A stretch of DNA of 64,000 nucleotides from Ectobius pallidus. Its lineage: Eukaryota; Arthropoda; Insecta; Blattodea; Ectobiidae. The position numbers were made by a program, and so were the translations under genes. Below the pieces are notes generated by a model. That model was given only the letters and a program-made list of their open reading frames with translations. It was not told the DNA's origin and made no database searches. How positions within the stretch are numbered: the first letter of the stretch is position 1; each line of letters starts with the position of its first letter. Positions 1 to 14,977 of the stretch are shown here, one piece after another. The stretch spans positions 156,662,532-156,726,531 of the forward strand of contig CAXKWD010000001.1 in NCBI GenBank assembly GCA_964059195.1, written 5' to 3'.

Positions 1-225
1 CTCCTTCATTCCCTGTAATGCATGGACGTTCCCCCTTCATTCCCTGTGCAGTGAAATTTAAACTTCCATTTTCCCCTTACTTTACGCTTTCTTCGCCAGT
101 TTCATAAACAACACTGAAAGACTGCACACCCAGCTACCAGATGGGCTTGATAACTCAATTTTCGATTTTGGCTGATCTTCCCCCTTCTTCCCCTCTACCC
201 TTCATATGTAATTTTAAAGAATAAC

Positions 226-332
226 CTGAGGCAGAAGGTCTGGATGGATGGCAGGGCTCGTGACTTCCAGCACTTGTAAACTTGCAACAAGCTCTTCTGC
301 TGCAGCATCGGCATTCATGAGGACCCCTGAAT
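226..332 (-). CDS. BTAF1: BTAF1 exon 20 (last in window)
   Basis: Acceptor TGCTTTAG, donor CAG/GTTATT. It encodes [20 protein letters not shown], matching AQELVNSLQVFETAAASMD. It ends in phase 0 at codon 1119; later exons are off the left edge. Confidence 0.93.
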
Positions 333-3300
333 CTAAAGCACATATAAAAAATATTACCATCTCTTCAAAATAAAATTGTTCTAAATACATAATTCTTTTA
401 CAAGTTTCTTACCAAATGAGTTTAAGTTTACATTTTCCTTGAGGTGACCAATCATGATTTCCCAGAATTTTGGTAACTTCTGTGGCAAATCTTTACCAAA
501 ATAAGAACTTAAAGCTGTAAGGGCAAATGAAGCTCCTCTCCTCTGAATTCTGTTCTGTTTTTGAACCTGAAAATGAATTAAGGACTTTAGATTACGATAA
601 ATGTAGAATTCTCAGAGTACATTCACTTCGTATAATCCCCTCCCAAGCGGTAAACCGACATATCCATGAGTCGCCTCACGCCACACATGCACAACATTAG
701 GTTCATTTTAATACTGTCATATCTGGAGCTAAAACAAGCAGGCTTGTTAACTAATGACATCTGGAGACTCCTTGGTATTTATATAAAAAAATAATTTTTC
801 TATATGAAGGAATTAGATTTCAAGCTTGTCACCTGTGTATATATCCATATTCCACTCACAAAGGTTTAAAACTGCTAAGAACTGTATCTTACATAAACAA
901 GTAAATAAAAGTACAAACTAAGTATAAAATAAGAATACAAACAATATACCAGAAAATATTAAGATATTACGTACATTATCTTCTTCAGCAAAGAGTTGAT
1001 CCAGGGGAATGTCTGTGATGGGAGGTCGACCAGGACCACGTCCTCCAGTAGAGTTTGAGCGACGAAATGCAGCTCTTTCAGCAGACTGAAGGGAGTAGAA
1101 TTAAATTAGATTTAAAATTTTTCTGTTACCTATTTGTTTTTAAGAATTAAGATTTTATAGAATAATCAGTTAAATAAAGATCAATGAAATATGATTTCTT
1201 ACAATGTTGTAAAAGGAGTGAAATAAATTTATTCTGCAATTTATTAGTTTATACATACCCGCTGCTGGTTTACAAGTGTGAGAATGCCTGAGTAATTATT
1301 TGTGAAAGAAGTTGGAGTTCCAGTACGACTTCCATCTCCTGTACTCTCCACCCCACTGTCACTGCTTGGACCTTCTCCTGCAGTAGCCTTAAAATCAGAA
1401 TATAATTGCTCAGTTTCTTTCTGCAAGGGAAATCATATTAGTGTGATGGGGAAAGTTACTTAGGCAATTGCTTTGACAATTTTTTCCTGAATGATTTTTT
1501 TCAATATGTGTTCGAACAAACAAATCTCAAACAAAACTCAATTGAATCAGTATTAACGCTTTGGCATAATATTAACAAGTCTGAATGATGTTAAAGTGGA
1601 AACTAAGAGAAGACTGAAATTAGCTATTGCCTGTTACTTTCCTTACCAAAAACTTTTGTTTAATCAACTAATATCAAGACTCATGAACTTTGACATTCCA
1701 AAGGAAGACAACCTGATATCAAAGTACGTCAAAACAACACCAGGGGAACAGGAAGAACCTTCAAACATCAAAGATCCAGCAGTTGACATGTAGTTGAAAA
1801 TGCAGGCGGTGGCCTGTGAAACGCGTTCTACCATATAAATTGGTAAGTGAAGTTAATAAAGTGTGTTTAAGTCAATCTCATATAATTTGAATCAAGATAT
1901 CTTCATATAAAGCAATAAATCAGCTGATGATGGGGATACCCATTGAAATGATCATTCTGGGTAAATATACCTAATGGTTCGTATCATTAAAAGTGAGATG
2001 AGAGACTGCACAAGATTACTAGGGGCTGTACTTTTTGGTAACAGCAAGAAGTGCGAAAATTCACAAAAAAGCTACCTTTCATTTTCATTTCATTTAATTA
2101 ACATAGTATATTGCTTCACTGCAAATTCAAATTCAAATTCAAACTTTATTAACACATACGTTTACATTTTGAGCAATGCTCGTAAACTGGTGTATCGTCA
2201 TGGTTTCTTAAAACTAAACTTAAAAAGACTAGAACAAAAATAAAACTAGAACAAAAGTACATATTACCGACTCCATTAATATATGGTGTTTTCAAGCTTT
2301 CCTTTGATTTGTACATGAGTAAAATACCAATATTAGCAAAATGAATTCACAAAATATATCAAAATTTGTTCGATTGTTCAAAATGTCTAAAGTATAAAAT
2401 TCCCCCATTCCATATGTAAATTGAGAAAAGTGTATAAAAATCATAATATTTTGTTTTAGTGTGGTTTTTTTTTTTCTTTGATTTCTTATAGCATGCTTTC
2501 TTTTCTGTTATTTCTGTGGCTCCAAGAAGTTATTAATATTTGCGATCAATTACACCAATTACATGTACACTATTCAGGGTTCACAATGCACTTTTTTTCT
2601 GCTATCTCTGTGCCGAGTTGGGATACCTGCGTTAGACTGCAGCAAAGACTGTAGCTTCAACAGATTCTGTATTTCATCCACAGTAGTTGGCACATTTGTG
2701 TGTATAAATCGCGCCAATTTAGGTTACATAAATGCCCACTTCTTCAAGATTTTTCTTTCATTTTGCATATTTTTTTGGAACAAACTGAATTTATATATGA
2801 ATTGTACATGTTTAAAGAACATTATAACCTCAAATATGGCTATTTTCATGGTTCTAAAAAAGAACACAGTGTGCAGAGGGCCTTAGAATCCCCATAAGGA
2901 TAATTGTATAAAATATTTTATGCCGTGAAATACCCACGAAATAGAAGGAATAACACTGAAATCAGCCATTTTATTTTACAAAAAAATACAGTCCCTAAGA
3001 ATACACAATAAAGAACAAACAATTTTTCCCAAATTGAATAGGAATAGCATATTTACTTGCTCTAAGGGCCTTATCCATTTTTCATTTAAATGAAACCCTG
3101 GATGGAAAGATGAAAAGTCACAGAACAGAATCATAACTTTATTATTAGTTACGGACAGATATTGACTTCATATTTTTAATATTAACTTTATCGACTGCTT
3201 TCAGCATTTAAATTTTTCTTAAAAATTGTGAAGTCATAAAATACTCACTTGTATTCGAGGTGTGAATTCAGGGTCAGATCGCAAAAAAGTGCACAAGTTG

Positions 3301-6300
3301 GTGACAACCTTAGCATTGGGACATGGATTTCTCTCAGAGCACAGATCCACTAGCCGAGCCAAATGATCAGCAGCCAAGCTCTGAAAACAAGAGTAGAGGA
3401 AAATATTAACTTGATAATCTAATTTATAAATTAGTTTCTTTTGAGAATTAATATCTGCAAAATAAAACAATCAAGATAAGTGTGATAAATGGACATACAT
3501 TTTGTTCATATGCTGACAATACAATAATTTAATATGACAATGACAATGAGTTTTATTCTTAAGGAAAATTTGTTTTGAAATTTCGAGATTCAATGTTATT
3601 TCTCAAATGGTGGTATATTTTTAAAATGATGTTAAGTACATGCGAGTTTTATAAAGCAAACTGTTTTTTACACCAATATTAAAAGTGCTGTTGTTGCTTT
3701 CGAACTACAATTTTACATTAAAATTTGAAGGGGTTACCTGAAGTTGTTCATTTTCCTCCTTCTTAATGGATTCCATGAGTGGCTTAATGACTGGATTTAG
3801 CTTCTCCGGCAAGCACCTCAACATAGTTACTGCACCAGCCAGGGCTGCCTGGGTTCTGAAATCAGGATGTTTTATAACAGCATTTATAAATCTCTTAAAT
3901 TAGATACCATATGTACTCAAATCTAATGCGCACCTTTTTTGTCCATTTGTAACATTCAAAACCGTTATAACAACAATTAAAATCTACTCGCAAATCCATT
4001 GTTGGAGTCTGACGATGGGAGGAAAGGTCCTCTTGAAAGCCGGCTAACTAGTAAGTTAGTTAATTCAATGAAGTAGTGAGTGCTCTGGGTGATAATGTGT
4101 TTTACAGTCTATATTGTTATGTTTACTCCATTAATTCTGTATATGGTAAGCACTTCATACTGTACATAAATTCAGTGTTTTTGTAACCAATAAACTATAT
4201 ATTTATGATACTTACGAAATACTGAGCAGCATCTGGTCAGAACTAGTTTGGGACACAGCCCCTTGAATGGTTCTCCTGCGCTCTTCAAGGGTCTCTGCTA
4301 CCTTTGGTTTAAGCTTATGAGTTGAAAGTAAATGCTGAGCCACAGGTCCGCTGAGCTGCTGAATCTGTTCTAATGTCAGCACCTATACAAACAACCACAG
4401 ACCTTTAATATTAATTTAGAAAGTAGATGCATGTTAACCACTTCGAAGCACATTACATTTTCTAAACAACAGAAGAATTAGGTTTCCAGAATTAATTGTG
4501 TGTATTTGATTACTTCACTGTGAATCCCAGTTACAATATTTGTTTATTCCTTCAATTAGTTCACTGTAAAATAATCATTCACTGACAGAATTAAAAGGGG
4601 TGTCAAATAAGCTTTTTTATAATTCTAACTGATGGATTACATTTACATAGATTCAAATAAGTATATATCTAAAAAATATAAATTTCTTAAAATGTTTATT
4701 ACTGGAAAATACTTAATTATATTGTTTAACTAGAACATCAGAGAAAAACATTAATTCTGTAGAATGATTTTTAAATACATTTGTCCACTTTGTAATGGAA
4801 TGGTTGCATACACAAACTGAACAAAAATGTTTTACTCCTAGAAAACAAAATCACCTCTAACTAATAATATATATACACACCCACACACACATATATATAT
4901 TATAAATGGCAGAATAAAATTATTTCCTACTGTCGCTATGAAACAACAGTGGTTTTCCCCAAAGGACACTCTAGAACTAGCATTATAGAAAGTCTCTAAT
5001 TTAAAAGAGCATACAGAATTAAATGCAGTATTTGCATCTCAGTCGCACTAGTATGTCCTCCAATTAACTTAGATCTTTTGTATCCCTCCAATGTTGCCAA
5101 TTTTCAAATAATGCAATGTGATAAATGTAATAATAGGATTGCTCATAGTCTTACAGAAAGTTTTCCACTGTATCTGATTATGTTAAATGTAAAGTGATAA
5201 TTGATGGAAGACCTATTTTTTATAATTAGATTATTTTGAGAGAATGTATAATTTTGCAGGTAAATAACTTATCAGGCGATATATAAAAAAACAATGATCA
5301 GACTACAGAAATATATACAGAAATATAAATAAATTTTACATAAATAAATTTTTTGTATTAGACAGGTTTAAATTAATATGTCTACATTATATAGTAATCA
5401 CACAAGGTATAATTATCATCTGACCCAAATGTCAGATTGAGAAACTAAAAAAAGTGGTTTAGCTCTATTGCCTTTGGCATGTTCAACAAGTTACCGCAAG
5501 GGGCACATGACTTGCACTTTAACCGATTTAAAACTGTCTTGCAATGTTGGCTAGCAGAAAATTCCTTTCACGATCTAAAGGACTTTCCAATTCTTCTGTT
5601 AACATCCTTCTATAGTGCAAAATTTTCATATCTATTCATATTACTTTGTATTCCATTCTTAAGCCTACGTTTATAATTGTTTGCTGTGTTTATATTGATG
5701 TCTATGTAATTATTTGTATTTGCAATTTATCATGTTTTATATTACCTATATGCTCACGGCTAATTAAAGACTGACTGACTGACAGATACTACTTGAAAAT
5801 TCTTGGATGGCAACACAGAAAAGTTACGTACTAAGTAACTTATTTTATTATTGATTGTATGTTGGTGACTATGTGAGAAGAAATGTTTATAAGTGTCTGA
5901 AATAGTTTTTAAAACCAACTCGAGCTTGGTATCATATAACATTCATAAGGTATCGTTATCGCACATTTGCCCAGTGCTGCCTTTTCACGATCGTGACTCA
6001 TTGAGATGTTTGGTTACTCAGTGAACCTTATCTTGTTTTCTTAGAACTCAGTGCTAAAATACTAGTTGGGGTGAAGTTTAACTATGAAAGTTGTTTGACT
6101 TTTATATTTATCATTATTTTATTGTATTAATTATAAATACAGAAATTACAAAACATAGAATTGGCAAATTGCGCAGTAAAGAATGTTTTGTAGTATTAAA
6201 TATAATTATTTCTTTTAAAAAAATTACTGTAACCCAGACAGTTAAAGAGATAGCAGAAGCTACTAGTCTTCAGATAGCTTAAAATGTGGAATAAGGAAGG

Positions 6301-9300
6301 AAAAAATAAAAGGTTCTCTGAGAATGCCAGGAAAAAAATAAAAAACGAAATTATAATTTATTAAAATGTGTGCAATTAAATCGTGTTCTGAACTTTGATC
6401 CCCTCAAACAGGTCATCTTGTGAGGTGGGAACAGGACAGTACTTGGAAATAAAACCACACAAAAGAAAATGTGATAACATAATCCGAATCTTTGATCACA
6501 ATAAACAGCATATTTTCAGTGTATCAGTATTAATCCTTATTGGACTTCGTAAGTGATAAAATTACCCAGCTAATATCGTTATCCGTGATTGCATTAAGTG
6601 GTGTTCGCTGTATACTGAAAATGTTGCAGTTTTTTACAGCTGTAAAAGAGATTTGTCATGTCTTGTGTTTGGCCTTGTAGCAAGTAGATTTGGCATCAGT
6701 GCACTCCATTTAATGTGTTCTCTCTTTTAACGTTGAGACAGTCAATAGATGGATACAAAAGAGTAACTCACCTTCCCATAGATATCACTGTCTAATGGTA
6801 ACTTGTAATGTCTCAACATTGCCACGAAGTCCCTTGCTTCCTGCAAAAGTTTAGTGAAAGACAGAGCTATTTCATCGAAATACACACACTCATTGAGGCA
6901 CTGGTGGAGGCGAATCTGGAGCAAGGGGTGGCACTGTCGTGTTGTGTCCAGACGAGCCCACTCCACGATGACTAGGCCTGCCACCATGCGCTGCATGGCT
7001 GACTTAGAGTTGAGGTACGTGAGCAACAACTTGACATAAATATCAATTGGACTGTCTACTTCCGGAGTGTACATGATGCCTGGAGCAGGCTGTACTATGT
7101 AGCATGACAATAAACCTGAAAATAATTTGTTACTATTACTAAATCTAATTCTTATACTTGGTTCAGGATCTCAGTATGCCAAAATTCAGTCAACAGATAT
7201 AAGAGCGCACTGTAAATTATTCTGGAACAATAATTGGATCTATATAAATCAATGCTTCCAAAAATGTGAAACCAGCCTTCTTGTGCTGATTTACATTTAG
7301 TTTTAAAATTACTGGTGTCTACATCGAAATGCCTGAATTTTGGAGTCTTTTCAATAATAGGAAAAGCATTTTCTTTTAGGCCTGACTTTTTCATTGGGTA
7401 CATTGCCACCTAAATGTTTCACAACCAACATCTGGCACTATTGTCTGTGTGTATGAAAATGATATCAGCTCAGGAGAAGGCACAGGTTGTGCTGGTACCC
7501 AATGGACAAGTCAAAACTGAAAAGAAATACATTTCTTATTATTAAAAGGCCCCAAAATACGGTGTAGACACCTGTGAATTGGCCTCCATGTTCTTCTGAC
7601 ATTGGATTTCTTTTTGAGGAGCCACGTGAAAGACAGAGTGTACACCAAAGACCTTCGAGACCTCCACACCCAGACTGTGGAAGGCATTGGTGCCACCCCT
7701 CAGGACATGTTGGAGCAGACCTGAACAGAAGTCGAATATAGGGGCTCACATTGAAGTCTTATGATTTTTATACAAACTTAATAAACAATATGAATTATGT
7801 TTGTGAATAACATTCCCCTATCTTTATTTTTTTTTATTGGGAGTAAGATAAAATTAGGGCATTTCATTGCAGACAACCTGTATATACAGAAATTATGTTC
7901 AACATAGACTAATACTAAATATTATTTTATTGATTTAACTTTTAAGAAATAAAATATACAGTCCCTGAATAATTATCCTAAGGAAAACTCATTTCATTCC
8001 ATTTTTAAGGAACCCCACTTTAAAGAAATCCTGATTGTAAGAAATTAATATTTTGAGAATTTACAAATATTTAACTCATGATAATGAGTTTTTAAACGGA
8101 TGAAACAAATCCAACTCTTATGGAAAAGAGAAGCTATTTTTTAAAAGTGATTTCTGTTGAATTGTGTTGTTAATAAAAATTGTATTGATATTGTAATTTA
8201 CATACGTTTCTATAATTCAGAGTACTTTTATTTATTTCAGGCAAATCACCTTTTATTGAAAAGGGAGAAAAAATCAGTTCCCCTGAGTTTTGTTAAAAAG
8301 GGGTTTTACGGTGAATTATTCTATAATTCTTAGTTAAAATCAATAAAAATCTTTATTTTTTAGATCACAATGTCACAGTTTCAGGATTTTCATTAAAAAA
8401 AGTTAAATTTAATAGAGTTACTTTTGTGATAAACTCTCATTATCTTCAGATCCCATTTGCTAAATTGACTATTTCATTTAGATATCATATGATCTACATA
8501 GTTGCTAGAAATATTGTAAAACATACCTAACATACGACTTGCCATACAACGAGCTCGCATTACATTCTTCTCTCTTGTAGCTAACGGAGTTGTTTCACTA
8601 CCACCTATATACAACTTGATATCACATCTTAGAGTATTGCTTGAACTACAACCTTCCAAAGAAGGTAGTGTTCGTGGTTTTCGAACTGACCTTTCACCTG
8701 AACGGACCTGTAAATAAATTCATTAATTTCAATGTATGCATATGCATGTTTTCAGCAATCTATATGAAATCTATCTTGTTTAGAACATAATTTTGATTCT
8801 GGGAATAAATTGGAGAATATCCCATTGTTTATAGATGAGCAGCACTTTTATCATGATTTCGAGCATAAAAAACAAAGGTTGACTTAATAAAGACTTTGTG
8901 GAACTTTATACAGTGAAGCAACTATAATAAAATTAATTTACTATATGAGTTGATATAAACACACTTTTTGCTTCACTTACCATATTTTGGTATGACGCTT
9001 TTCAAGGAGCCTCCTCCCCATTTTCAAATACTCTGTCAACTGCCAAATCCTTCTCAGGAAGATTCTTATGTGCACCTGGTGGGCTTTTTATGAACTTTCT
9101 GATTAAACTGTCCTCCTCAGGTATTCCAAAATTCATTAGGCTGTTCTTGAATTTTTTAATGTAAATTTTTTCCCAAATTTCCAGATCCTTGTGTTTACTG
9201 ACTGACTTTAATAGTTTAGGTTCTTTCGAAATTTCATGGTCATATTCCCAAACATGTGATGCCACAGCTGATTTTTCAATTTGACAGTTTTTGATGTGCC

Positions 9301-12300
9301 TCACATGTTCTTTTACTCTTGTGTCAATGTTTCTTATTGTTCTTCCTATGTAAAATTAGTGACAATTTTGACAATTAATTTGATATATTCCTGATTTTTT
9401 CCCTGGAGGTATGCAGTCAGAATCTTCCTGAGAAGGATTTGGCAGTTGACAGAGTATTTGAAAATGGGAGGAGGCTCCTTGAAACTCGTCGTACCAGAAT
9501 ATGGTAAGAGAAGCAAAAAGTGTGTTTATGTCAACTCATATAATAAAAGTTTGACTTATTTGCAGACCTTTTAACATACAGCATTGAAGGGGTATAACAA
9601 TGCACATTTTACTGGCTTATTCCTTTGCAGTATAGGCCTACCTACTTTTGCTCTTATTATTATATTTAGTTCTACAGGTTTTGAACATTTTATATTTGAA
9701 ATCGTGTGTCATGCTGAGCAATACTGTTATGAAAATGACAAACAATTGCTGTTCAGCCCATTGCAGCATATGCACAGTCGGAACTTAGACTTTGGAGGGG
9801 TGAAGCAGGGTTATCACAGTTTTACACAGAATATTTTAGCTTGCCTTTGGGTATGTGTTTAAATTCAGAGCATTCTCATGCACATTACATTGCAAGCATT
9901 CTTAAACACATTGCTGAAATCAATCCGCTCATTCTCCTTTCTAGCGCATTCATTTTCGATGTTCAAACGCATCCATCAGCCTTTAGTACCAATGGAACTG
10001 ATGGCTTGTTTAAATCCATCCAACGGAAATCATTATTATTTATAGCACATTTACAACTCATCACATAAACATAGATTCTAAATCAGCAAATTTTCTTCAA
10101 TGTTTTTAAAATCTTGCCCAGTTACTCTTCAGCCACGGTATTTATTTTGTTACAGAATGAAGATATCCTAATGTATAAGTAGGAGCGAGCACAGGGTATT
10201 CAGAAATCTGGAATTGATGCACTACAACACCTAATATCAACTGTTGTTCCTAGTTTGGTTTTCAGCGATCTGGAACTTAAGGACTCAAAGAAAAAGATTA
10301 ATTGTTCCGTAACGCAAGTATTAGCCTTACTGTTCTAATTTTTCCCCTCATCAGCAAAGGAAAGAATAAGGAATAATTTTTCCCTTTGCAGTTTTTAAAA
10401 AAGTTGGTATATTCTGTGCAAATTAAATTAAAAAAATTATCTCGTGGACCAAATATTCGCTGGAGTTTGACAATGTCAGGCAAAAGTATCTTCCATTAGT
10501 GTTTGTGTATGTCTTGTACTAGTGACAGACAAGGCCACTGCCACTGACAGAGCAGTCTGGTAGTGTACTGTTGGGATTCTGTGGGACTAATAATCCAATT
10601 ATCTCTTAACCCATGAACTTAATCACAAAACACCAAACAGGTGTTATGTTTATTTAAGTGTTATCTACCGCCCCCCCTTCAATCTGCACAATTATACTAC
10701 TTCCACCCTGTATAGCATTTACTTAATGCACTGTTATATCAACAAATATCCTGTACTTAATTTCCAGATTTCAAATTGAGAGTCTCCCCTTGACTACATT
10801 TTTCTAAAAGAGAATTTGTACCCCATCTGTTTTCTCATTTCCCCTTATATTCTATCTCATATTTTAATGGTGCAGTTTATTTTCAGTACCACGTGATGAG
10901 ATAGAATGTTCTGAAGAGAGATTATAAAAATCAATTTTTTACAGCTTAGTGATAATTGATCTTTCAAAATTTAAACTACAATTACTGTTTACGTTATCAA
11001 AATAAAAATAGGCAAGTTTACAATATGATTAAAATAATGAAAAGAAAGGTAGCATAAAACAGCATATAGTGTAGTCATATTTCTAAGTGCCATTTTTTGG
11101 TAAAGTATTTTTTTTGCACCTTTCGGTTCCATGTGCCAATGCAACGCCAATAGCCCACGTAAGTTCTAAGTAGTGTTCATTGTTACAGTAGTTGCTATTT
11201 TCATGAACAGATGAAGAGTGTTGCAGACACAGAACATAAATGTGAGCTTCTTTCCTCTTTCCTGAACAGTTTTCTACATGGCACTTCATGAAATTTCCAC
11301 GCCTCTTATATGTACAAACCAGTAGTTATTTGTGCAATAACTTCTAAACACCAAGAAAATCAATTAGTGGACACCTTCAAGAAAAATAATTACCCTAATA
11401 GACTTGCTCTGGATGAGTTGAGAAGGGTCAATTGCTAATTTGGCAGGCTGCATGGTGAGGCATAACCAGGCGCTTACAAAAGGGCAGGCAGCAACTAAAA
11501 GATCTTCCAAATTGCCATTCCTCACCAGGTTACCCCAAACCTGTAATGGTTTAAAAATCAAAATCATGATCTGTAGTAAGATTTAGTATGAAAATATGCA
11601 CACTATTAGGTATATTTACCCAGAACAACCGTGGAGGCAGAATAAATTATGGTCATTGAAATTCCTAAATATATATGTGGAAGTTTGACATTTGAAGTCA
11701 AGAATCAGATTTACTATATATGAGAATATGGTGAAAGTACTTTTGCTCAGTAATCTTAAGTATTTATATAATATAGCATATATTCACAACTTACATATTC
11801 ACTGTTAAACTAAATTTTTAAAACAAATAAACAGACTATATTAAATACCTGTTCAGCCAGGTCTTGAATCTCAGGAATTGATTCTACAATAACACGTTGG
11901 AAAATGTGTCTGAGAGCATCTTGTAGTAGAGCAGCTGTCCAACTCATTCCATTAGATCCATGCTGTCCTGTGAGAGTGCACAGTGTCTGCAGCGTTGCTC
12001 GACGAACAGAAGAGGTATTATGGCAGAGGAATGGCCACAGTCGAGGTACTACATCGCTTAAAGGTTGAGGCCTAAATAAACAAAAAGGATAAAAATATAT
12101 AAGAAAAGAAAGAACAATGCACAGTCTCTTGAGTTTATATTTGTTATTACAAAATAATTTTCATTATACCCATTTATTAGGGATTGATCCACACAGACTG
12201 TTTTCTTAAAAGTCTTTATCCAGTAAGTACCAAAATTACTTGATATTCTGGCAAGATTATTATGACCCAAGCAGTTTGTGGTTGGATTAAATGGTACTTG

Positions 12301-14941
12301 CACTGTGCTATAGCATCACATCACACATATACACCCCCATAAGCGTTAGCACCCACACCACTCCTTGCATCACTCTATAAGCTATAGCTAATGAGAAAAA
12401 TTAATTCCAGCTATCCTTAGTTATAAAATATTAATTAGGCCAGCTGATACAGAACAATGCATGGAATGCTATACTAGATACCGGTATATTTAAAAACGCT
12501 GAAGAACACTGGTGTTATAAGAGGGTCACCAGACGCCCAGATTTTATCGGACATGTACTGCTTTAATAATGTTACTTGATATTTTAATCAAATTTTTGTG
12601 CAAAAAGTTTTTTTACGTAAGTGATGCTTTACAGATCATCCCAAAATAGATTTTGAATCCACACATGAATCATGGTCTCATGTGACCAAAGAACATCACT
12701 CGACAACGTAGGTTCTACTGTTATACATGACCTACAGTATGATTTAAACAACCTGCGACTTGTGATAGTCCACTTGAAGAGGAAAAGTGGGAAAACTGCG
12801 CAGTATTACGCAGTATTACTTGTATTAGACCTTTAATCAGCTGTTTAGCAGCACTCCAAATTGCAAATATCTCGCATATCTTCAGAAAAACCATGGAAAC
12901 CTACCCTTCCAGCAACTGTCACAAGTCGCAGGTTGTTTAAATCAGACTGTAGCAGTGGTGCTTCAACTATAAGGTATGGAAGCAACTTTCAATAATCGAC
13001 TAACGTAATTCCAGAACTTTCTTGTTACAAGTTGTAGATTCATGTAGTGAACTTTTTGAATGTATGTGTTATAAACAGCATTTAGCAATTTACATTAACT
13101 TTATACATATCTTAAAAAGTAGTATGTCTGGCTTTTTTGTGGAAAATAGGCTTTTTTAAAGAAAATTTCCTGCTTTCATTTTTTACATATGATAACCCTA
13201 TAATAATATAACTAGGCATGGATTTCTAGGACTACTAATCCTTCATTTTAGGTTCTCCATGCTTAAAATAGGTATTTTTAGGTTTATTTGTGGCATGGTG
13301 TACTTAAATCACTAAAAATTTAATTTGCCCTATATAAATTACGTTTATTTACACATTTTACAGTAATTACAATTGTAGTAGACAACTACCTGCATTCCAA
13401 AATTATCTGGTGTGAACAATTTTCTATTGTCTTTTAGTATGTTTTTGTACGACAAAAAAGTTCGCTCAATGCAACATGACATCAATGGAGGATACTTCAT
13501 TAAAGCTAATGCTGCAGGTTTCAGGGTTAATTTGCCCGTGAATGAATCTCCCTGTAGTACTGAACAGATGTTCTCATGTCCTCAAAGCCAGGATTGTGTT
13601 GAACAATTCTCTGCAGTTCTGTAGCGTATGCAACTCCCACTGGTCCTGGTACTTCTTTTATGGAAACACTGCTAAATATACCTAAAGCATCCTTGAGCGA
13701 CAGGGTAGCACTTTCCAAAGTGGAGGATATTTTCTGGTAAATGTCCAAAATTTGCTTTTATATATGCAAGGGAAGTAACAATAGTACACGCCTTGAGCGA
13801 TATCTTTGAGAAAGCAATGCAGGAAGCAAATGTGCTGTGTGGTAATTGTTTTTTATTTTCCTTTTTTTTTAATAGCTGAAAGCAAGCACGAATAATCAGC
13901 AAACTGAATTATCTGCATACGAAAAATCAGGAGCATACTGTATAGCTTTCAATTGGGGGAGGGGGGGGGGGGAAATTGTTTATCATTTGAGAAAAGTCAA
14001 AACAGCAATTGGACATGTTAGGTCGTAACACCTCCTTTTAGGCATTTTTAGGTTCATTTCGATTCACATATTCTGCTTCAAGAAGTGTGAATCACTTATG
14101 TATCTTAAGTATCCAACTAATTAGTTAAATAGCAAGCAAAAAATAGGTTAAAACCTAAAAATCCAGGCTCCGGTTATAACAAACTGAATAACTAGGTAAA
14201 ACAGTGTAACATTATTATGAAGTGAACCATAATATGATATGTGTCTAATTTAGAAGGAAATACTTACGTGAGGACACTGTGTATTTGTGGCAAGCTGAGA
14301 AGGGCAGCTAATAGCCCCATGAAACTATTACAAGCTGCTGCCAGCTCATCTTGCTCTAGCAGGAGATCCCACAACCTCTGCACAGTTGCCTGTACTTGAT
14401 ATGGCAGATCTGTTAATATCTTTGAGGCGACAGGGATCAGAGCTGAAGCTGCTACCGCTCCTACATCATCCACTGTGTCACCAAGACCTTCCAGAATATG
14501 AGGGAAGGCCACAGGCAGTACATCACTCACAAGATCCTGTAAAAAAAATTAATTCATCTGAGTTTTAAGAAAAAGAAAATTGGAAGTTATACACAAGCCA
14601 CTTTAATCATGGACATGTCAAGTCAAGTGATAGTCCTACAATATCGGAATTTCCATCAACATAAAACATTCAATAATTTCCACTTTCACTTACCTACCAG
14701 CATAATATTAAATGGTTGTGCGAAATCATATTATGTTTGTTGGTTGGTAAAAAATTATGGAGTGGTCTCGAAGGAAAGGAAAAAGGAAAAAAAAAGGGGG
14801 GAAAGGGGAGAAACTAGATTTACTTAATGAAATTAAGGTAAGGCCATCTATTTGGATATATCTACCAAGAAGTATTACAATAAGGTAAAGAAGGCAGACT
14901 CTGAGAAGGAACTGACCAAGATGTTTCACCGAGAAGACATT

Positions 14942-14977
<36 letters not shown>

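Noticed and set aside
3950..4110. A further Penelope-like tail (GACGATGGGAGGAAAGGTCC and TGAAAGC)
   Set aside because: The similarity to the other Penelope ends is limited to about 30 bp and no coding part precedes it; not enough to call.
7465..7749. Minus-strand open frame of 94 codons
   Set aside because: It lies antisense to a recognisable transposase fragment and has no splice or family support.
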